A DNA stretch of 64,000 nt, from contig NC_063012.1 in NCBI RefSeq assembly GCF_020509005.1, forward strand, positions 8,556,001 to 8,620,000, in the 5' to 3' direction. The notes beneath the pieces were generated by a model. That model worked only from the letters and a program-made list of their open reading frames with translations. It did not search any database and was not told where the DNA came from. Source of the stretch: Fulvia fulva. Lineage: Eukaryota > Ascomycota > Dothideomycetes > Mycosphaerellales > Mycosphaerellaceae. Shown here piece by piece: positions 13,147-26,616 of this stretch (its first letter is position 1; every line of letters begins with the position of its first letter). Position numbers and translations under genes: made by a program.

Positions 13147-13380
13147 TGTTAAGAACATATAGGCCGTAGGACAAGTATATAGGTATAGGTATATTATGTA
13201 ACTAGATCACGTGACTAGGGTTTACTAGCCTATAGGCTAGTAAATATCCGGACACCTAGTATCTACCTATACTAATACCGGCGATACTATATATAGATAC
13301 ACGCTATCCTATTAGGTCCTTCTTTGTCTTTCGTGTGATCCGCCGTCTTCTACTACTACGTAACTCGTACCTATTTAATA
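13147..13380 (+). repeat. Copia-1 5' LTR
   Basis: 234 bp, TGTTAAGAAC...TTTAATA. It is followed directly by GGTTATAAGCCC, the RIPed form of the primer-binding site seen intact in copia-3. Confidence 0.9.
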
Positions 13381-16300
13381 GGTTATAAGCCCGGTTTAGT
13401 AACTCGGTATTTCACCCTCGACAAAGTCGTATTAGAGTTATTCCTCTTTAGAACAAAAGGAAGGCAGACTAGAGGCCGTACCCGTATTGTATAGGAAGCT
13501 ATAGCCGTGCTATAGGTATATATAAGACGTAAAAGAGCCTAGTAAGGCACTATTAGACTCCGAGTTAGGGAGCCTATACTAATACCTTAGATAAGTAGGC
13601 GAGCTTACTAAGAAGAGTCGCTCTCCGGACATCGCGTTCGTATTAACTAACTGTTCATTCTAAGAGAGCCGTAGTGTCTTAGAAACCCCCTCTACTAAAA
13701 GAGTTACGCTATAGTGTCTTAGTACTAACACGATCCTTCGACTTTCCTCCCCTTCCCGGCGGATAGCCATCCTCTCCGCTATTAACCTCGCGTTCGTTTT
13801 ATCCTATTTCGATCCGATCGCGTACGACCGAATATATCGTTTTACCTAAGGGTAGCTAACCTGTCCCTTAACTTACAAAAAATAGAGAACGAGACTACGT
13901 TTGTAAGAAAGAGAGTAGTACCTATTCTAATAAGAGAGAACTACGAAACATAGTTCAAGCTAATAAGAATACACCTAGTATTAAAGTAGGTTAACTAGGT
14001 CCTCGAAGACATTATTACGGACATTCCCGCGATAACCCTATCTATAGCGACACCCTCTATATTATCGGAGTCATCCCTTCCTTTAGATTAAGCAATAAGG
14101 AAGGCATCGTACAGACGGTATAATATAACGGCCCTATATAAGATATATATCTGTCTATCGATAGATAACTAAGAGATAATATACGAGATCCGGTATACGA
14201 AGGAGTTATAGGAATAGGCTAAAGCTAAATATAAGAGAAGACTTCTCGCTACTAGAAGAAGTTTGCTTTAGCAATACACCAATTTCGTAATAACAGAGGA
14301 CTAGTCAATAGATAACGCCTAGTAGGAGCTTAGCTTAATTATAAGGAGGGCTGTCTTAATCTCGCCTTAGTTCTAAGATATTAAGACTAAGGACAGAAAG
14401 ATCTAGCAACTCTTAGTAGCTCTACTAGACTTATTTGGCTCAATTCGCGATGTAATTGATGCCTAGGTAAATCTCTTACTATAAGACAATCTTGTAATTC
14501 TTAGGGAGAAGCAAGAATTAAGAATTTATTAAGGGACAGCTATGTTCGCTAAGAAGGGTTTCTAGGGTAAGCTTACGTGCTATCTCTATAATAGTAACCA
14601 TTTTATAAGCAAGTGCCTACACCTTTCTATAGCTTAGTAGGCTGTTAGGAACAAGGACAAACTAGCTAGGGTTACCTACCCTACTAAGAGACAACCGTTA
14701 CTACCTCGTAGGAGGTCATTATTACTAAACCTTTGTGATGTCCTTAAGGTAATAACGGTCCTTATAAAGTAGATAAAGGAGAGCCGTAAGCCAAAGGCCT
14801 CCTCTAGTAAGAAGCCTATAAGGGCCTATACGACCTAGGAAGACGTATTAGACTCTAAGATACTATTAGAAGATGATAATGTTAATGAGGTTGCCTATTC
14901 TACTATAGAAGCTAAAGGCAAGTACCCCTCGTCCGAGTAGTTACTTAACTCTTGTACATTATTATATATAACTGACTAAGATTTACTATTTAGGACACTA
15001 AAGCCTCTTTAAAAGAGGAAGTGGATCAAGGTTATCTATAAGCTATATATATAGGAAGTGTAGTAATAGGTAGTCCTTCTAGAAAGCAAATTGTCTTAGA
15101 AAATGTCCTATTTATTCCTAGCCTTGGAGTTAGTCTTGTTTCGTAGAATCAGTTTAGCTAATAGTTTGCTATCTAACTACCCAGTTTCACCCTAAAATCC
15201 TTATCTAGTAAACCCGTTGTCTAGACCAAACTTCGAGGAGGAGTACCGTTTATCTACTCGATCTCGGAAATTCTTAAGCTATAGTATACTAGTATACTCT
15301 CTTAAGAACGTGACGGCACCGCTATAGCTAATACTAAGTCCGAAGATTAGTAGGAGTTATAGTATAGAAGATATATACATCTTAGTAAGGGACTACTAAG
15401 AAACCTATATAGAGTTACTAATAAGAAAGATCCTATTCCTATTCCTTCTAAACACCAGAATTATAAGGTCTACTCCCTTATAAATATAAGGAAGTTCAAA
15501 GGACCTGCTATCGAGAGGAAAGGGGAGAGGCTGGCCCTTATCTCTATTAACATCTATAGGCCTTTTTAGGGCGTAGTCTCTAGGCTAGGATATAAATATT
15601 AGCTTAAGATTATAGACAACTTCTCTAGGAAGAAGTAGGTAATCCCTTTGAAGGCTAGGAGCGGCGCTCCTATAGCTCTATAGGATTAGAAGGTCTAGGT
15701 AGAACGGTAGTCAAGGTACTTTCTGTCTACGATCTGTAGTAATAGTATAAAGGAAATTCTCGCCTTACTAAAAGAGTAGGAGAAGGAGTTTAGCAATTAG
15801 ATAGACACAACTGATGCCTATAACTCTCTTTAAAATGGACCTATAGAAAGGTCAACTCAAGCCTCTAAGAACATAGTCCAGGCTATACTTAAAGACTCTA
15901 GTATACTAGTTAAGTTCTAGCTAGAAGCTTTATAAGCACAGACTATAATTAGAAACAGACTGCCTAATAGTCCGATCATTAATAGTATTGCTCTTTTACT
16001 AGAAGAAGCCTTTACTAGCTAAGTACCGTCAGTCGACCATTTCCGCGTCTAGGGATATAAAGCTATAGTCTATATAGACCTAAGAGCCTAACCTTAAGGC
16101 TTAAGAAGAGACAAGTTAATAAACCGAGGAAAAGAAGCCGTGTTTATAGGCTACTTAGAAAACACTACAAAACAATAGCTGTTCTAGGATCCCGATATAA
16201 AAGCTATAAAAGCGTGTAGTCACGTCGACTAGTTTAAGAATAAGAAGGGTAGAGATATAGATCTTAGTATCACCTTCACTAACTAGCCGAGTCGAGCGCT

Positions 16301-18436
16301 ACAGCGTAATCCTATTAGGAGGAAGCCCTTTAGGGCGAAGTTTTCCGATAGGGGATTATTAGAGACACCGTTACGAAGGCTAGGAGAAAATATTAAGGCG
16401 GTTTTAATACTATCGAAGGCCGATAACGGTGGATCTATATAGAACCTACCCAAGTTATTAACACTATAGCAACCGCTATTTATATAACTTCCCCCTCCCC
16501 TAAAGGACATTAGGGAATACTAGAAGTTTGGAGATTAGGGTACTCTAATAAAAGAAAAAGAAGATGTCGTTCAGTTCGACCTATCCAAACACCTAGCGCC
16601 ACCTTAGGTTATAGGCAATAAGAGGTTAAGGGAGGACGGAGATGATGACTCTAAAGAGTATAAGGCTAAACACTATAAGGCTCTAATCGCCTAGATGTTC
16701 TATCTAGACCCTATAATAAGCTAGGTAGAGGAGATTCTGAACGACGTAGAAGAATATATATTTGCTACTGTTAGGTAGGCTATAGCCTATTAGTAGGAAG
16801 TGCTAATCCTAAAGTCCTATAAGGTAGCCGTAGGAGACCCCGAATAGGGATATATATAGAGAGAGGTAATCGAGAACGAACTCATTACCTTAGTAAGCAA
16901 TAATACCTAGGAAGCAGTTATACCGCTAAAGGGTGCGAATCTAATTACTTCTAGGTAGGTCTTTAATATAAAAAGAATGATTAGTAGAGCTATTAAGAAG
17001 TTTAAGGCAAGACTAGTTATTAGAGGGTTTTTATAGAAATATAGGGTTGACTTCGAAGAGACCTTTATACCTACTTCTAGACACAATACTCTCCGAGTAT
17101 TCATAGTAGTAGTATATAAGAGAGATCTCGAGATGCACCTAGTAGATGTGAATAATGCTTTTGCCTAAAGTAGCCTTCTTAAAGACATCTATATAATCCC
17201 ACCCCTAGGAGTTAAAGCACCTATAAATATAGTATTTAAGGTCCTACCAAGCCTTTATAGGCTTAAGCAAGCAGCTAGAGACTAGAACAAGCTCTATATT
17301 ACGAAGCTAGAGAAGATGAGATTTACCTAGTCCTAGGTAGATCTATACCTACTTATCTATATAGATAGAGACCTTATAGTCCTTATCTATATAGATGACA
17401 TACCTATTGTAGCTCCGAAGCTATTAGATGTTCAGTGGTTTAAGGCTAAGCTTAGAAAAGTATTTAAGATAAAAAATCTTAGCAAACCTACGAAGATCTT
17501 TAGAATAAGGATTACAAGAGATAGGTCCTAAGGTACTTTAAAGCTTAATCAAGGATACTATGTCTACGCTAACTTAGCCAAGATGAACATAGCTAGAGAG
17601 AAGGCTACGCCAACCTACTTACCTATAGAGAGCTACGAGCATTTAGTGCCTACGGTACCTATAGATAAGAGGTGTAATAAACAGGATTACTAGAGCTATA
17701 ATAGTACCTAGATATAGCCAATAACAATGACAAGGCCAGACTTAGCATTTCCCCTTAGAAGAATTAGCTTATATGTTGCTGATCCCTCGTAGTAGTATAT
17801 AAAGGCTTTAAAGAAGCTCTCCCGATACCTACGGTCGTACCTAGACCTAGGTCTTATATATAGAAATGGAGGGGGCAATCTCTAGGGATACTCGGACTCT
17901 AACTACGCTATAGACAAAGTGGATAGAGTCTTAATTCTAGGATACGTATAGTTCCTTTATAGATCACCTATGTTCTAGATAAGTAGGAAGTAGAAGTCTA
18001 TTATAACATTAATAATAGAAGCTAAGTTTATAGCTATAAACGTAGCCGTAAAGTAGTCACGATTTCTTACTACTGTCCTTAGGGAAATGGGGTGCCTAGA
18101 ACTAGTAGGAAAGAGCTCTTTCTAGCCGAGTATAAGGGCAAGTAAGGGCACTATTAACGAGCTAAGGCTAGTCAAGCTTATAGGTAACAACTAAGCCGCT
18201 TTAACACTTGTTAAAGATGCCTATATACATAAAAGGTCAAAGCATATTGATGTTATATATAACTATATTAGACATCTCTAGTAGTAGAAGAGGATTGTAG
18301 TGGACTACTACTATATAAAGGACATAGCTACTAATAGGTTAATAAAGCCCCTTAATAGCTAGTAGTTCCAAAACTTTATAAGGTAGCTCTAGCTTACGTA
18401 AAGGGATTGTAGGAGACTATATAGCCTAAGTAGGAG

Positions 18437-18670
18437 TGTTAAGAACATACAGGCCGTAGGACAAGTATATAGGTATAGGTGTGTTATATAACTAGATCAC
18501 GTGACTAGGGTTTACTAGCCTATAGGCTAGCAAATATCCGGACACCTAGTATCTACCTATACTAACACCGGCGAGACTATATATAGATATACGCTATCCT
18601 ATTAGGTCCTTCTTCGTCTTTCGTATGATCCGCCGTCTTCTACTACTACGTAACTCGTACCTATTTAATA
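18437..18670 (+). repeat. Copia-1 3' LTR
   Basis: 234 bp, preceded by the purine-rich TAGGAG. It is close to the 5' LTR and is followed by the TAAAG duplication. Confidence 0.9.
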
Positions 18671-18675
18671 TAAAG

Positions 18676-20760
18676 TAAGCCTTTATAGAAGATGATATCG
18701 TACTCGCGTATTTCGTAGCTAGTAGAGAAACTAAACTTAAAACGGATGTATCGGATTTCGTTACGGCTACTATTATGTCGTAAAAGGGTAATAATAGTAT
18801 TTAGCGCCCGGTTATATTTCTATTAAAGAAGATATTACTATAGGAATGTAACTATAATATCTATAATAAGGACTTACTCGCTATCGTTAAGGCGTTCGAG
18901 GAGTAGAAACCGGAGCTTATGTCTAGGGATATCGACGGTAATAAGACCGACTTTAAGTACCTTACTAACGAGAGCGGCAAGCCTATCCTCGTATACTCTA
19001 ATTATAAGAACCTAGAATAGTTTACAAGTACAAAGGTACTAAACCGCCGGTACGCTAGTCTAAATTCTTGTTATAGTTCTACTTTAAGATCGTATATATC
19101 CCTAGTAAAAGTAATGTTAAGCCCGATACGCTTACTCGTCGTCCGTAAGACATTCTAGCTAGTAATAACGACCTACGGCGATAGTACTAAGAACAAACGC
19201 TACTACCTAAATATCGCTTCCTTAATATCTTACCTATAGAAATTCGCCCCGGGCGATAAGATAATAACCTAATAACAGAAGTACGTATAGCCTACGGTAA
19301 ACTAGAGATATAGTAAGCGTTACGGTAGCTAGATACCGGAGAACTATATTAGCTCCTTAGGCGACACCGTATAGACGATACTAATGCCGTAGCTATAGGC
19401 AGTTTAATATATATTAAGAATAGATACGGCGGCTATAACGTTTTGGTTCCGGATATACCTAATCTACGCTTTAAGGTGTTCTAGGCTTACTATAGTATAC
19501 CTTCCGCTAGCTACCCTAGACGAGCGAAGACCTACGAGCTTATTACTAGAGACTTCGTCTAGCCTAGTCTATCGTAATACGTCCGTAATAAGATCTTTAA
19601 GTACTATAAATACCGCTTATCGAAACCCTCGTAGACGTAATACCCTAGGCTACTAAAACTACTACTAATTCCCTTTAAGCTCTAGGATAAGATCGTAATA
19701 GACTTCGTAGTTAGCTTACTAGAAAGCACGGGTAGCTACGACGGTATGATATATACGGATGTTTTGACTATTACTAACCGTACGGGTAAGGGCTCTTATA
19801 TAATCCTAGTAAAGGAGATGACCGTAGAATATATTATATATATCTTCTTACGGGACTACTACCGTCTCTACGGCCTACCTCTATCGATTGTAACTAATAG
19901 GGGTAGCTAATAGCTTTCTACTTTCTAGCGTAGGCTCTACGAGCTTATCGGCGTAGATTATAAACTATCTACCGCCTTCTATCCTAAAACGGACGGCTAA
20001 TCTAAGAATACGAATAAGGAGATAGAGAAGTACCTCCGTACCTTTACTAACTACGCTTAGAACGATTAGGTAGATTGGCTACTACTTACTAAATTTGTAA
20101 AGAATAACTATATTACCGAAGCTATAGGTATTTCGCTATTCTTCGCCGAGCGTAGCCGTAATCCGCGTACTAGTAACTTTAATAGTAACTTACCGAGGCG
20201 CCTTATACCTACTAAGTAATATATTAGTACTAAGAAAGCGGAGCGCTTTATATAGTAGATAAAGGACTTCTACGAGTACCTATACGAGTGCCTCCGTTAT
20301 AATTAAGCCCTATAAGCTAATAATATAAATATATACCGTACCGTACCGCCTAGATACTAGGAAGGCGACCGCGTCTATATTAATACTAAGAACTAGAAGT
20401 CATCGCGACTATCTAAGAAGCTCGACGTAAAGTAGTACGGACCGGTTACTATTACTCCTATACTAGGACAGAACGTATATAGAGTCAACCTCGACGAGAC
20501 CCGTATACGAGTATATAACTCGTTCTACGTAAACCTTCTACGACCGGCGGATCCTAAGGATAATATACGTCCCCCGCTAATTAAGGTTATAGATAATATA
20601 GGCAATACGTTTAAAACGTAGGAGATTAAGTATATTCTAGATTTAAAGCCGAAGGGTAGAGGCATTACTATACTAGTGAAGTAGTAGGGATATTTAGATA
20701 GTAAGTCTACTTAGGAGCCCGCGAGCGTAGTATATAAAGATGTACCGAAGGTAGTTATAG
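18676..20760 (+). pseudogene. Gypsy-A RNase H, integrase and chromodomain remnant
   Basis: Continuation of the pol frame after copia-1. The RNase H section (about 18680-19100) has an EIYDKELLAI-like block (decayed) and a NLEYF-like segment. The integrase zinc-finger region is near 19490-19640 and the catalytic core near 19680-20120. An SYHPxTDGQSExxN-like block is recognisable at about 19970-20010. A chromodomain (EIKYILD...YL) lies at about 20610-20740. Multiple stops make it non-functional. Confidence 0.7.
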
Positions 20761-21294
20761 GCTTCTAGTATAACAACCTAGCGAAGTCTATACCGGTCAA
20801 CTTTTATCCGCTACCTAGTTAGATCCCGAATAAAACGTTACGCGATATAAGACCTAAAGGAGATATATATAGTATAGATCTAGTACCTTAGGTAACTATA
20901 GTCGTACGACCTCCCTTTAACGGTACTAGTACTATAGCTCTTCCTATTAGTAACTATACGCCTTCTAATGTTACTATAGGTAATGTTAAAGGGGTTTTGG
21001 TACCTACTTCTAGTAAGTTATTAAGCGAGAGTACTAGCTCGACTATACCTTTATACGCTCGTATAGGCCAAGTTGACTACCCGCCGGTATAGTAGGAGGG
21101 CGTAACGATATAAAGGCTTACGGTAAGCTAATAGATATAACGAGGGATATAACGATAGAGGATATAATTAAAACGGCCTAGATAGAGCTACTCGATAAGA
21201 CGGACGGTATAGAGGATAACGAAGCCTTCGTATATATACTAAGGAAGATTTAAGGACATACGCTTCGAGACGAAGGTGTTTTAAGGGGGAGTAG

Positions 21295-21488
21295 TGTTAC
21301 GGCCGCTCCGTAAGTAAAGGATTAGCAAAGGGGCACGTGACCTCAGATCACGTGACGCTCGGCCCGAAGCCGACCCGTAACACCTCGGCCCTTAAGTATA
21401 GGCCTCGACCTTAGAACCTACTTCTCTCTTTAGCTATTGACTTTGTTAATATCACACCCCTATACTCTCGTACTATAGCCTCGTAACA
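21295..21488 (+). repeat. Gypsy-A 3' LTR
   Basis: 194 bp, TGTTACGG...CGTAACA, preceded by the polypurine AAGGGGGAG (21283-21291). It is less RIPed than its 5' partner and keeps two CACGTGAC motifs at 21334-21341 and 21349-21356. Confidence 0.88.
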
Positions 21489-23122
21489 TAGGGTATAAGC
21501 TTTATAGGGGTAGTTAGACTAGTATCCGTAAATTCTAGGTTACGACTAGTATTAGCGTAGAAGAGTAATACTCTAGTAGTAGCTAATATATAATTATTAG
21601 TAGTAAACTCGGTAAGTAGTAACTAATCAACCTAATTATCTTAGGCGTAGTTTATATAGGCCCTAAGGTAGCGTTCTATAACCTTATTTATATTTTTAGA
21701 CTATCTATCGAATTCTAGATAAAAGGCCGTCGATAGTCGTTATTAAATACCGAGTAGGGAGTAAACTCGTCTCTAGAACGTAGACATCTACTAGGAGCCC
21801 CGATCCGAGACGATACTCTTAGGAATACTATAACGTACGAAGATATAGTAGATAAAGATATATACAATATATAGGGCGTCTATCTATAGCACTAGAATTA
21901 GGTGTCTCTCCTTAGTCAGCCTGTCCGTAACTATAAGGACGTTCTTATACGTTTGTCTATCGGTTAAGCTCTTACTTACGGGTAAATCTATAACGAAGTT
22001 AATAGTAATATCCTCCTATACTCCGAAGGGTACCGGTAATAGTATAAGGAGGCCCTAATACTACTAATTTGACGGAACCGTTGTTCTATATATAATATAA
22101 TTACGGACGAATCTCTTAATCGTTTATACTATACGTAGCTAGCGGTAGTATCTACTAATTAACTCGAATGTCTTTTAACGGCTAGGATGCCTAGCCGCGG
22201 GTATATCGTAGAAACGTTTCGTAATTAGAGTACGAAGTTCTACTACGCTAGTCACTTCTAGGACAAATAAGCTATATCCTTCGTAGGCGTTCTTTATATA
22301 GATTATTCTATCTTCTACTTTAGACGTACGATTGTCGATCTTATATTTACGTAATAGGGGTACTTACTAGTTCTAGGATAGCTATTATATAGTAGCCTAA
22401 ACGGTCTCTTCGTTATATAGAGCCTTAACTTATATAAGTAAATCCTACTATACTACCTACTACGCTACCTCCCCCTCCCGTAGCTCGCTTAAATTGAGCT
22501 TGATATCGAGGCGAGCGGGCGGTAGGATGACCTAGCTCTAATGCTATAGACGTAGATCGCTTAGATCTAACGGTAGATCTTACGATCGTCTAGTAAGACT
22601 ATTAGGCTTTATACCCTATACACCTAGACGATAGGTAATTTTGAATACGAACTGTACTAGGAACTATACCTAGCGTACCTACCGTCTATTAAGTTATTTC
22701 GTACTTATAAAGTATTCTAGGTTCTTGTAATCGGAGTAGACAATAACGGGGTTGTTATCTATATTATTTATATTCTCGAAATTGGTGTCTATATTATCGT
22801 CTAAGTTAACGGTAAGCTTAGGTCTCTATTCTTCGAAGGCGAGGACGATAGCTAATAGTTCCTTATCGTAAATCTCGTAGTTATACTCCTATAGTAACAT
22901 CTTCTTAGACATATATACTACCGGTCTCTAGACGTCTCCGTGTTTCTATAAAATTACTACCGTAGTAACAAAATCTAAGGCATCTGTTTCGACTATAGTT
23001 TCCAACCCTAGTACGAAGTATACGAGTACCGTGTCCGTTAAGAATACATCTTTTAATCCTTAGAAGGCTACTTTGTATTCTATTATCTAAATGAATAGTA
23101 TCGGCTTGCTATTCTTACTAGT
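21489..23122 (-). pseudogene. Gypsy-B integrase and RNase H remnant
   Basis: On the minus strand, from high to low coordinates, this reads as the RT/RNase H connection and RNase H (ETDALDFVTT, YNYEIYDKELLAIVLAFEE, YSDYKNLEYF) at about 23100-22660. Integrase follows and ends near 21490 at a block corresponding to TEFTTNNY and PRIYGY. The reading then stops at the gypsy-A LTR. Upstream it is interrupted by copia-2. Confidence 0.75.
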
Positions 23123-23356
23123 TATTAAACAGGTACGAGTTGCGTAGTAGTGGAAGACGGCGGATCACACAAAAGACGAAGAAGGACCCAATGGGATAGC
23201 GTGTATCTACATACAGTATCGCCGGTGTTGGTGTAGGTGGATGCTAGGTGTCCGGATGTTTGCTAGCCTATGGGCTGGCAAACCCTAGTCACGTAATCTA
23301 GTCACATGACACACCCACACCCACATGCTTGTCCTGCGGCCTGTATGTTCTCAACA
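23123..23356 (-). repeat. Copia-2 3' LTR
   Basis: 234 bp, only lightly mutated. Its outer terminus reads TATTAAACAG where the right LTR has TGTTAAACAG. Confidence 0.9.
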
Positions 23357-23391
23357 CTCCCACTCAGGCCACATGGTCTCCTACAATCCCT

Positions 23392-23823
23392 TTACGTAAG
23401 CTGGAGCTGCCTCACAAAGTTTTGGAACTGCTGGCCATTGAGGGGCTTTGTTAACCCATCAGCAGCCATGTCCTTTGTATGGCAGTAGTCCACTGCAATC
23501 TTCTTCTGCCACCAGAGATGTCTAACATAGTTATATGCAACATTAATATGCTTTGACCTTTCATGCACATGGGCATCTTTGACAAGTGTCAAAGCGGCTT
23601 GGTTGTCACCCATGAGCTTGACTGGCCTTAGCTCGTCAACAGTGCCCCTGCTTGCCCTTACACTCGGCTGGAAAGAGCTCTTTCCCACCAGTTCTGGGCA
23701 CCCTATTTCCCTGAGGACAGCAGTAAGAAATTGTGACTGCTTTGCGGCTACGTTCATAGCCATGAACTCAGCTTCCATTGTTGATGTTACAACAGACTTC
23801 TGCTTCCTACTCATCCAGGACAC
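23392..23823 (-). pseudogene. Copia-2 RNase H fragment
   Basis: A 143-codon open segment of the polyprotein tail: SWMSRKQKSV, a TMEAEFMAM block, DNQAALTL and the DMAADGLTKPL end, matching the RNase H domain of copia-3 almost residue for residue. It is preceded by stops, so no separate protein is expected. Confidence 0.8.
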
Positions 23824-25740
23824 AGGTGATCCACAAAGGAACTACACGTATCCCAGAATTGAGACTCTATCCACTTTATCTATAGCGTAGTCAGAGTCCG
23901 AGTATCCCTGGAGATTGCCCCCTCCCTTTCTATACATAAGACCTAGGTCTGGGTACGACCGCAGGTATCGGGAGAGCTTCTTCAAAGCCTTTATATGCTG
24001 CTACGAGGGATCAGCAACATATGAGCTAATTCTTCTAAGGGGGAATGCTAAGTCTGGCCTTGTCATTGTCATTGGCCACATCCAGGTACCATTATGGCTC
24101 TGGTAATCCTGTTTGTTGCACCTCTTATCCATAGGTGCCGTAGGCACTAAGTGCTCGTAGCTCTCTATAGGTGAGTGGGTTGGCGTAGCCTTCTCTCTAG
24201 CCATGTTCATCTTGGCTAAGTTAGCGTGGACATAGTGTCCTTGATCAAGCTTTAAAGTGCCTTAGGACCTGTCTCTTGTAATCCTCATTCTAAGGATCTT
24301 CGTAGGTTCACTAAGATCTTTAATCTTAAACACTTTTCCAAGCTCAGCCTTAAACCACTAAACATCTGACAGCTTCGGAGCTGCAATAGGTATGTCATCT
24401 ACATAGGTAAGGACCATAAGGTCTCTATCCGTATAGACAAGTAGGTATAGATCTACCTAGGACTAGGTAAATCTAATCTTCTCTAGCTTCGTAACACAGA
24501 GCTTGTTCTAGTCTCTAGCTGCTTGCTTAAGCCTATAAAGGCTTCGTAGGACCTTAAACACCATGTTTAGAGGTGCTTCAACTCCTAGGGGTGGGATCAT
24601 ATAGATGTCTTCAAGGAGGCTACTTTGGGTAAAAGCATTATTCACATCTACTAGGTGCATCTCGAGATCTCTCTTACACACTACTGCTATAAATACTCGG
24701 AGAGTATCATGTCTAATAGTAGGTGTAAAGGTCTCTTCGAAGTCAACCCTATATTTCTATGAAAACCCTCTTATAACTAGTCTTGCCTTGAACTTCTCAA
24801 TAGCTCTACTAATCATTCTTTTCACATCAAAGACCCACCTAGAAGTAATTAGATTCGTACCCTTTGGCGGTACAACTGCTTCCTAGGTGTTATTGCTTGC
24901 TAAGGCAATAAGTTCGTTCTCGATTGCCTCTCTCTATATATATCCCTATTCGGGGTCTCCTACGGCTACCTTATAGGACTTTGGGATTAGCACTTCCTAC
25001 TAATAGGCTATGGCCTACCTAACAGCAGCAAATGTATGTTCTTCCACGTCGTTCAGAATCTCCTCTACCTAGCTCATTATAGGGTCTAGATGGAACATCT
25101 GGGCGATAAGAGCCTTATAGTGTTTAGCCTCATACTCTTTAGAGTTATTATCTCCGTCCCCCCTTGACCTCTTGTTGCCTATAACCTGAGGTGGCGCTAG
25201 GTGTTTAGATAGGTCGAACTGAACGACATCTTCTTTTTCTTTCATTAGAGTACCCTGATCTCTAAACTTCTGGTATTCCCTAATGTCCTTTGGGGGAGGG
25301 GGAAGTTGTATAGACAGCGGTTACTATAGTGTTGATAACTCGGGTAGGTTCTGTATAGATCCACCGTTATCGGCCTTCGACAGTGTTGAAACCGCCTCAA
25401 TATTTTCTCCTAGCCTTCGTAACGGTGTTTCTGATAATCCCCTATCGGAAAATTTCGCCCCAAAGGGCTTCCTCCTAACAGGATTGCGCTGTGGCGCTCG
25501 ACTCGGCTGGTTAGTGAAGGTGATACCAAGATCTATATCTCCCCCCTTCTTATTCTTAAACTAGTCGACGTGACTATACGCTTTTATAGCTTTTATGTGG
25601 GGATCCTAGAACAGCTATTGTTTTGTAGTGTTTTCTAAGTAGCCTATAAACACGGCTTCTTTTCCTCGGTTCATCAACTTGTCTCTCCTCAAGCCTTGAG
25701 GTTGGGCTCTTAGGTCTACATAGACCACAGCTTTGCATCC

Positions 25741-26469
25741 CTAGACGCGGAAATGGTCGACTGACGGTACTTGGCTAGTAAAGGCTTCTTCTGGTGAAAG
25801 AGCAATACCATCAATGATCGGACCATTAGGCAGTCTGTTTCTGATCACAGTCTGTGCTTGCAAAGCTTCTGGCCAGAACTCAACTGGCATGCCAGAGTCT
25901 TCAAGCATAGCCCGGACTGTGTTCTTAGAGGCTTGAATTGACCTTTCCACAGGTCCATTCTGAAGAGAGTTGTAGGCATCAGTTGTGTCCATCTGAGTGC
26001 CAAACTCCTTCTCCCACTCTTTTAGCAAGGCGAGAATTTCCTTTGTACCATCACTGCGGATCGCAGACAGAAAGCACCTTGACTGCCGTTCTGCCTGGAC
26101 CTTCCAATCCCGTAGGGCTGCAGGAGCGTCGCTCCTGGCCTTCAAAGGGATTACCCACTTCTTCCTAGAGAAGTTGTCTACAATCTCAAGCCAATATTTG
26201 TATCCTAGCCTAGAGACTACGCCCTGAAAAGGCCCACAGATGTCAATGGAGATGAGGGCCAGCCTCTCCCCTTTCCTCTCTGTGGCAGGTCCTTTGAACT
26301 TCCTCATGTTTGCAAGGGAGCAGACCTTGCAATTCTGGTGTTCAGAAGGAACAGGAATGGGATCTTTCTTGTCAGTGACTCTATGCAGGTTTCTTAGCAG
26401 TCCCTTGCCAAGGTGTGCACATCTTCTATGCCATAGCTCCCACTGATCTTCGGACTCAGTGTTAGCCAT
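25741..26469 (-). pseudogene. Copia-2 integrase fragment
   Basis: A 242-codon open segment with the HRRCAHLGKG...CKVCSLAN zinc finger, the ISIDICGPF first-Asp region, the RSDGTKE second-Asp region and the NGPVERSIQ Glu region. It is nearly identical to copia-3 integrase. Stops upstream and downstream isolate it. Confidence 0.82.
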
Positions 26470-26616
26470 AGCGGGACCGTCACGTTCTTAAGAGAGTATG
26501 CCAGCATGCTGTGGCTCAAGAATTTCCGAGATCGAGTGGATAAACGGTACTCCTCCTCGAAGTTTGGTCTGGACAACGGGTTTACTAGACAAGGATTTTA
26601 GGGTGAAACTGGGTGG

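Larger units (their letters stand above)
13147..18670 (+). mobile_element. Copia-1: heavily RIPed Ty1/copia element
   Basis: 234-bp LTRs at 13147-13380 and 18437-18670, flanked by the duplication TAAAG (13142-13146 and 18671-18675). The interior is collinear with intact copia-3, and nearly all differences are CpA/TpG to TpA. Gag, zinc knuckle, integrase, RT and RNase H can all be followed but every domain contains TAG/TAA codons. It is inserted in gypsy-A between RT and RNase H, so it is younger than gypsy-A. Confidence 0.92.
6650..21488 (+). mobile_element. Gypsy-A: RIPed Ty3/gypsy chromovirus with nested insertions
   Basis: Two 194-bp LTRs (6650-6843 and 21295-21488) share sequence throughout, differing mainly by C-to-T/G-to-A changes. 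Between them, in plus-strand order, are gag-like sequence, protease, RT, RNase H, integrase and chromodomain remnants. They are interrupted by LINE-2 (9710-10576), an unassigned block (10577-11650) and copia-1 (13147-18670). It sits inside gypsy-B, but the five bases outside each LTR (ACGGC and TAGGG) do not match and cannot be made to match by RIP-type changes. All frames are full of stops. Confidence 0.85.
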
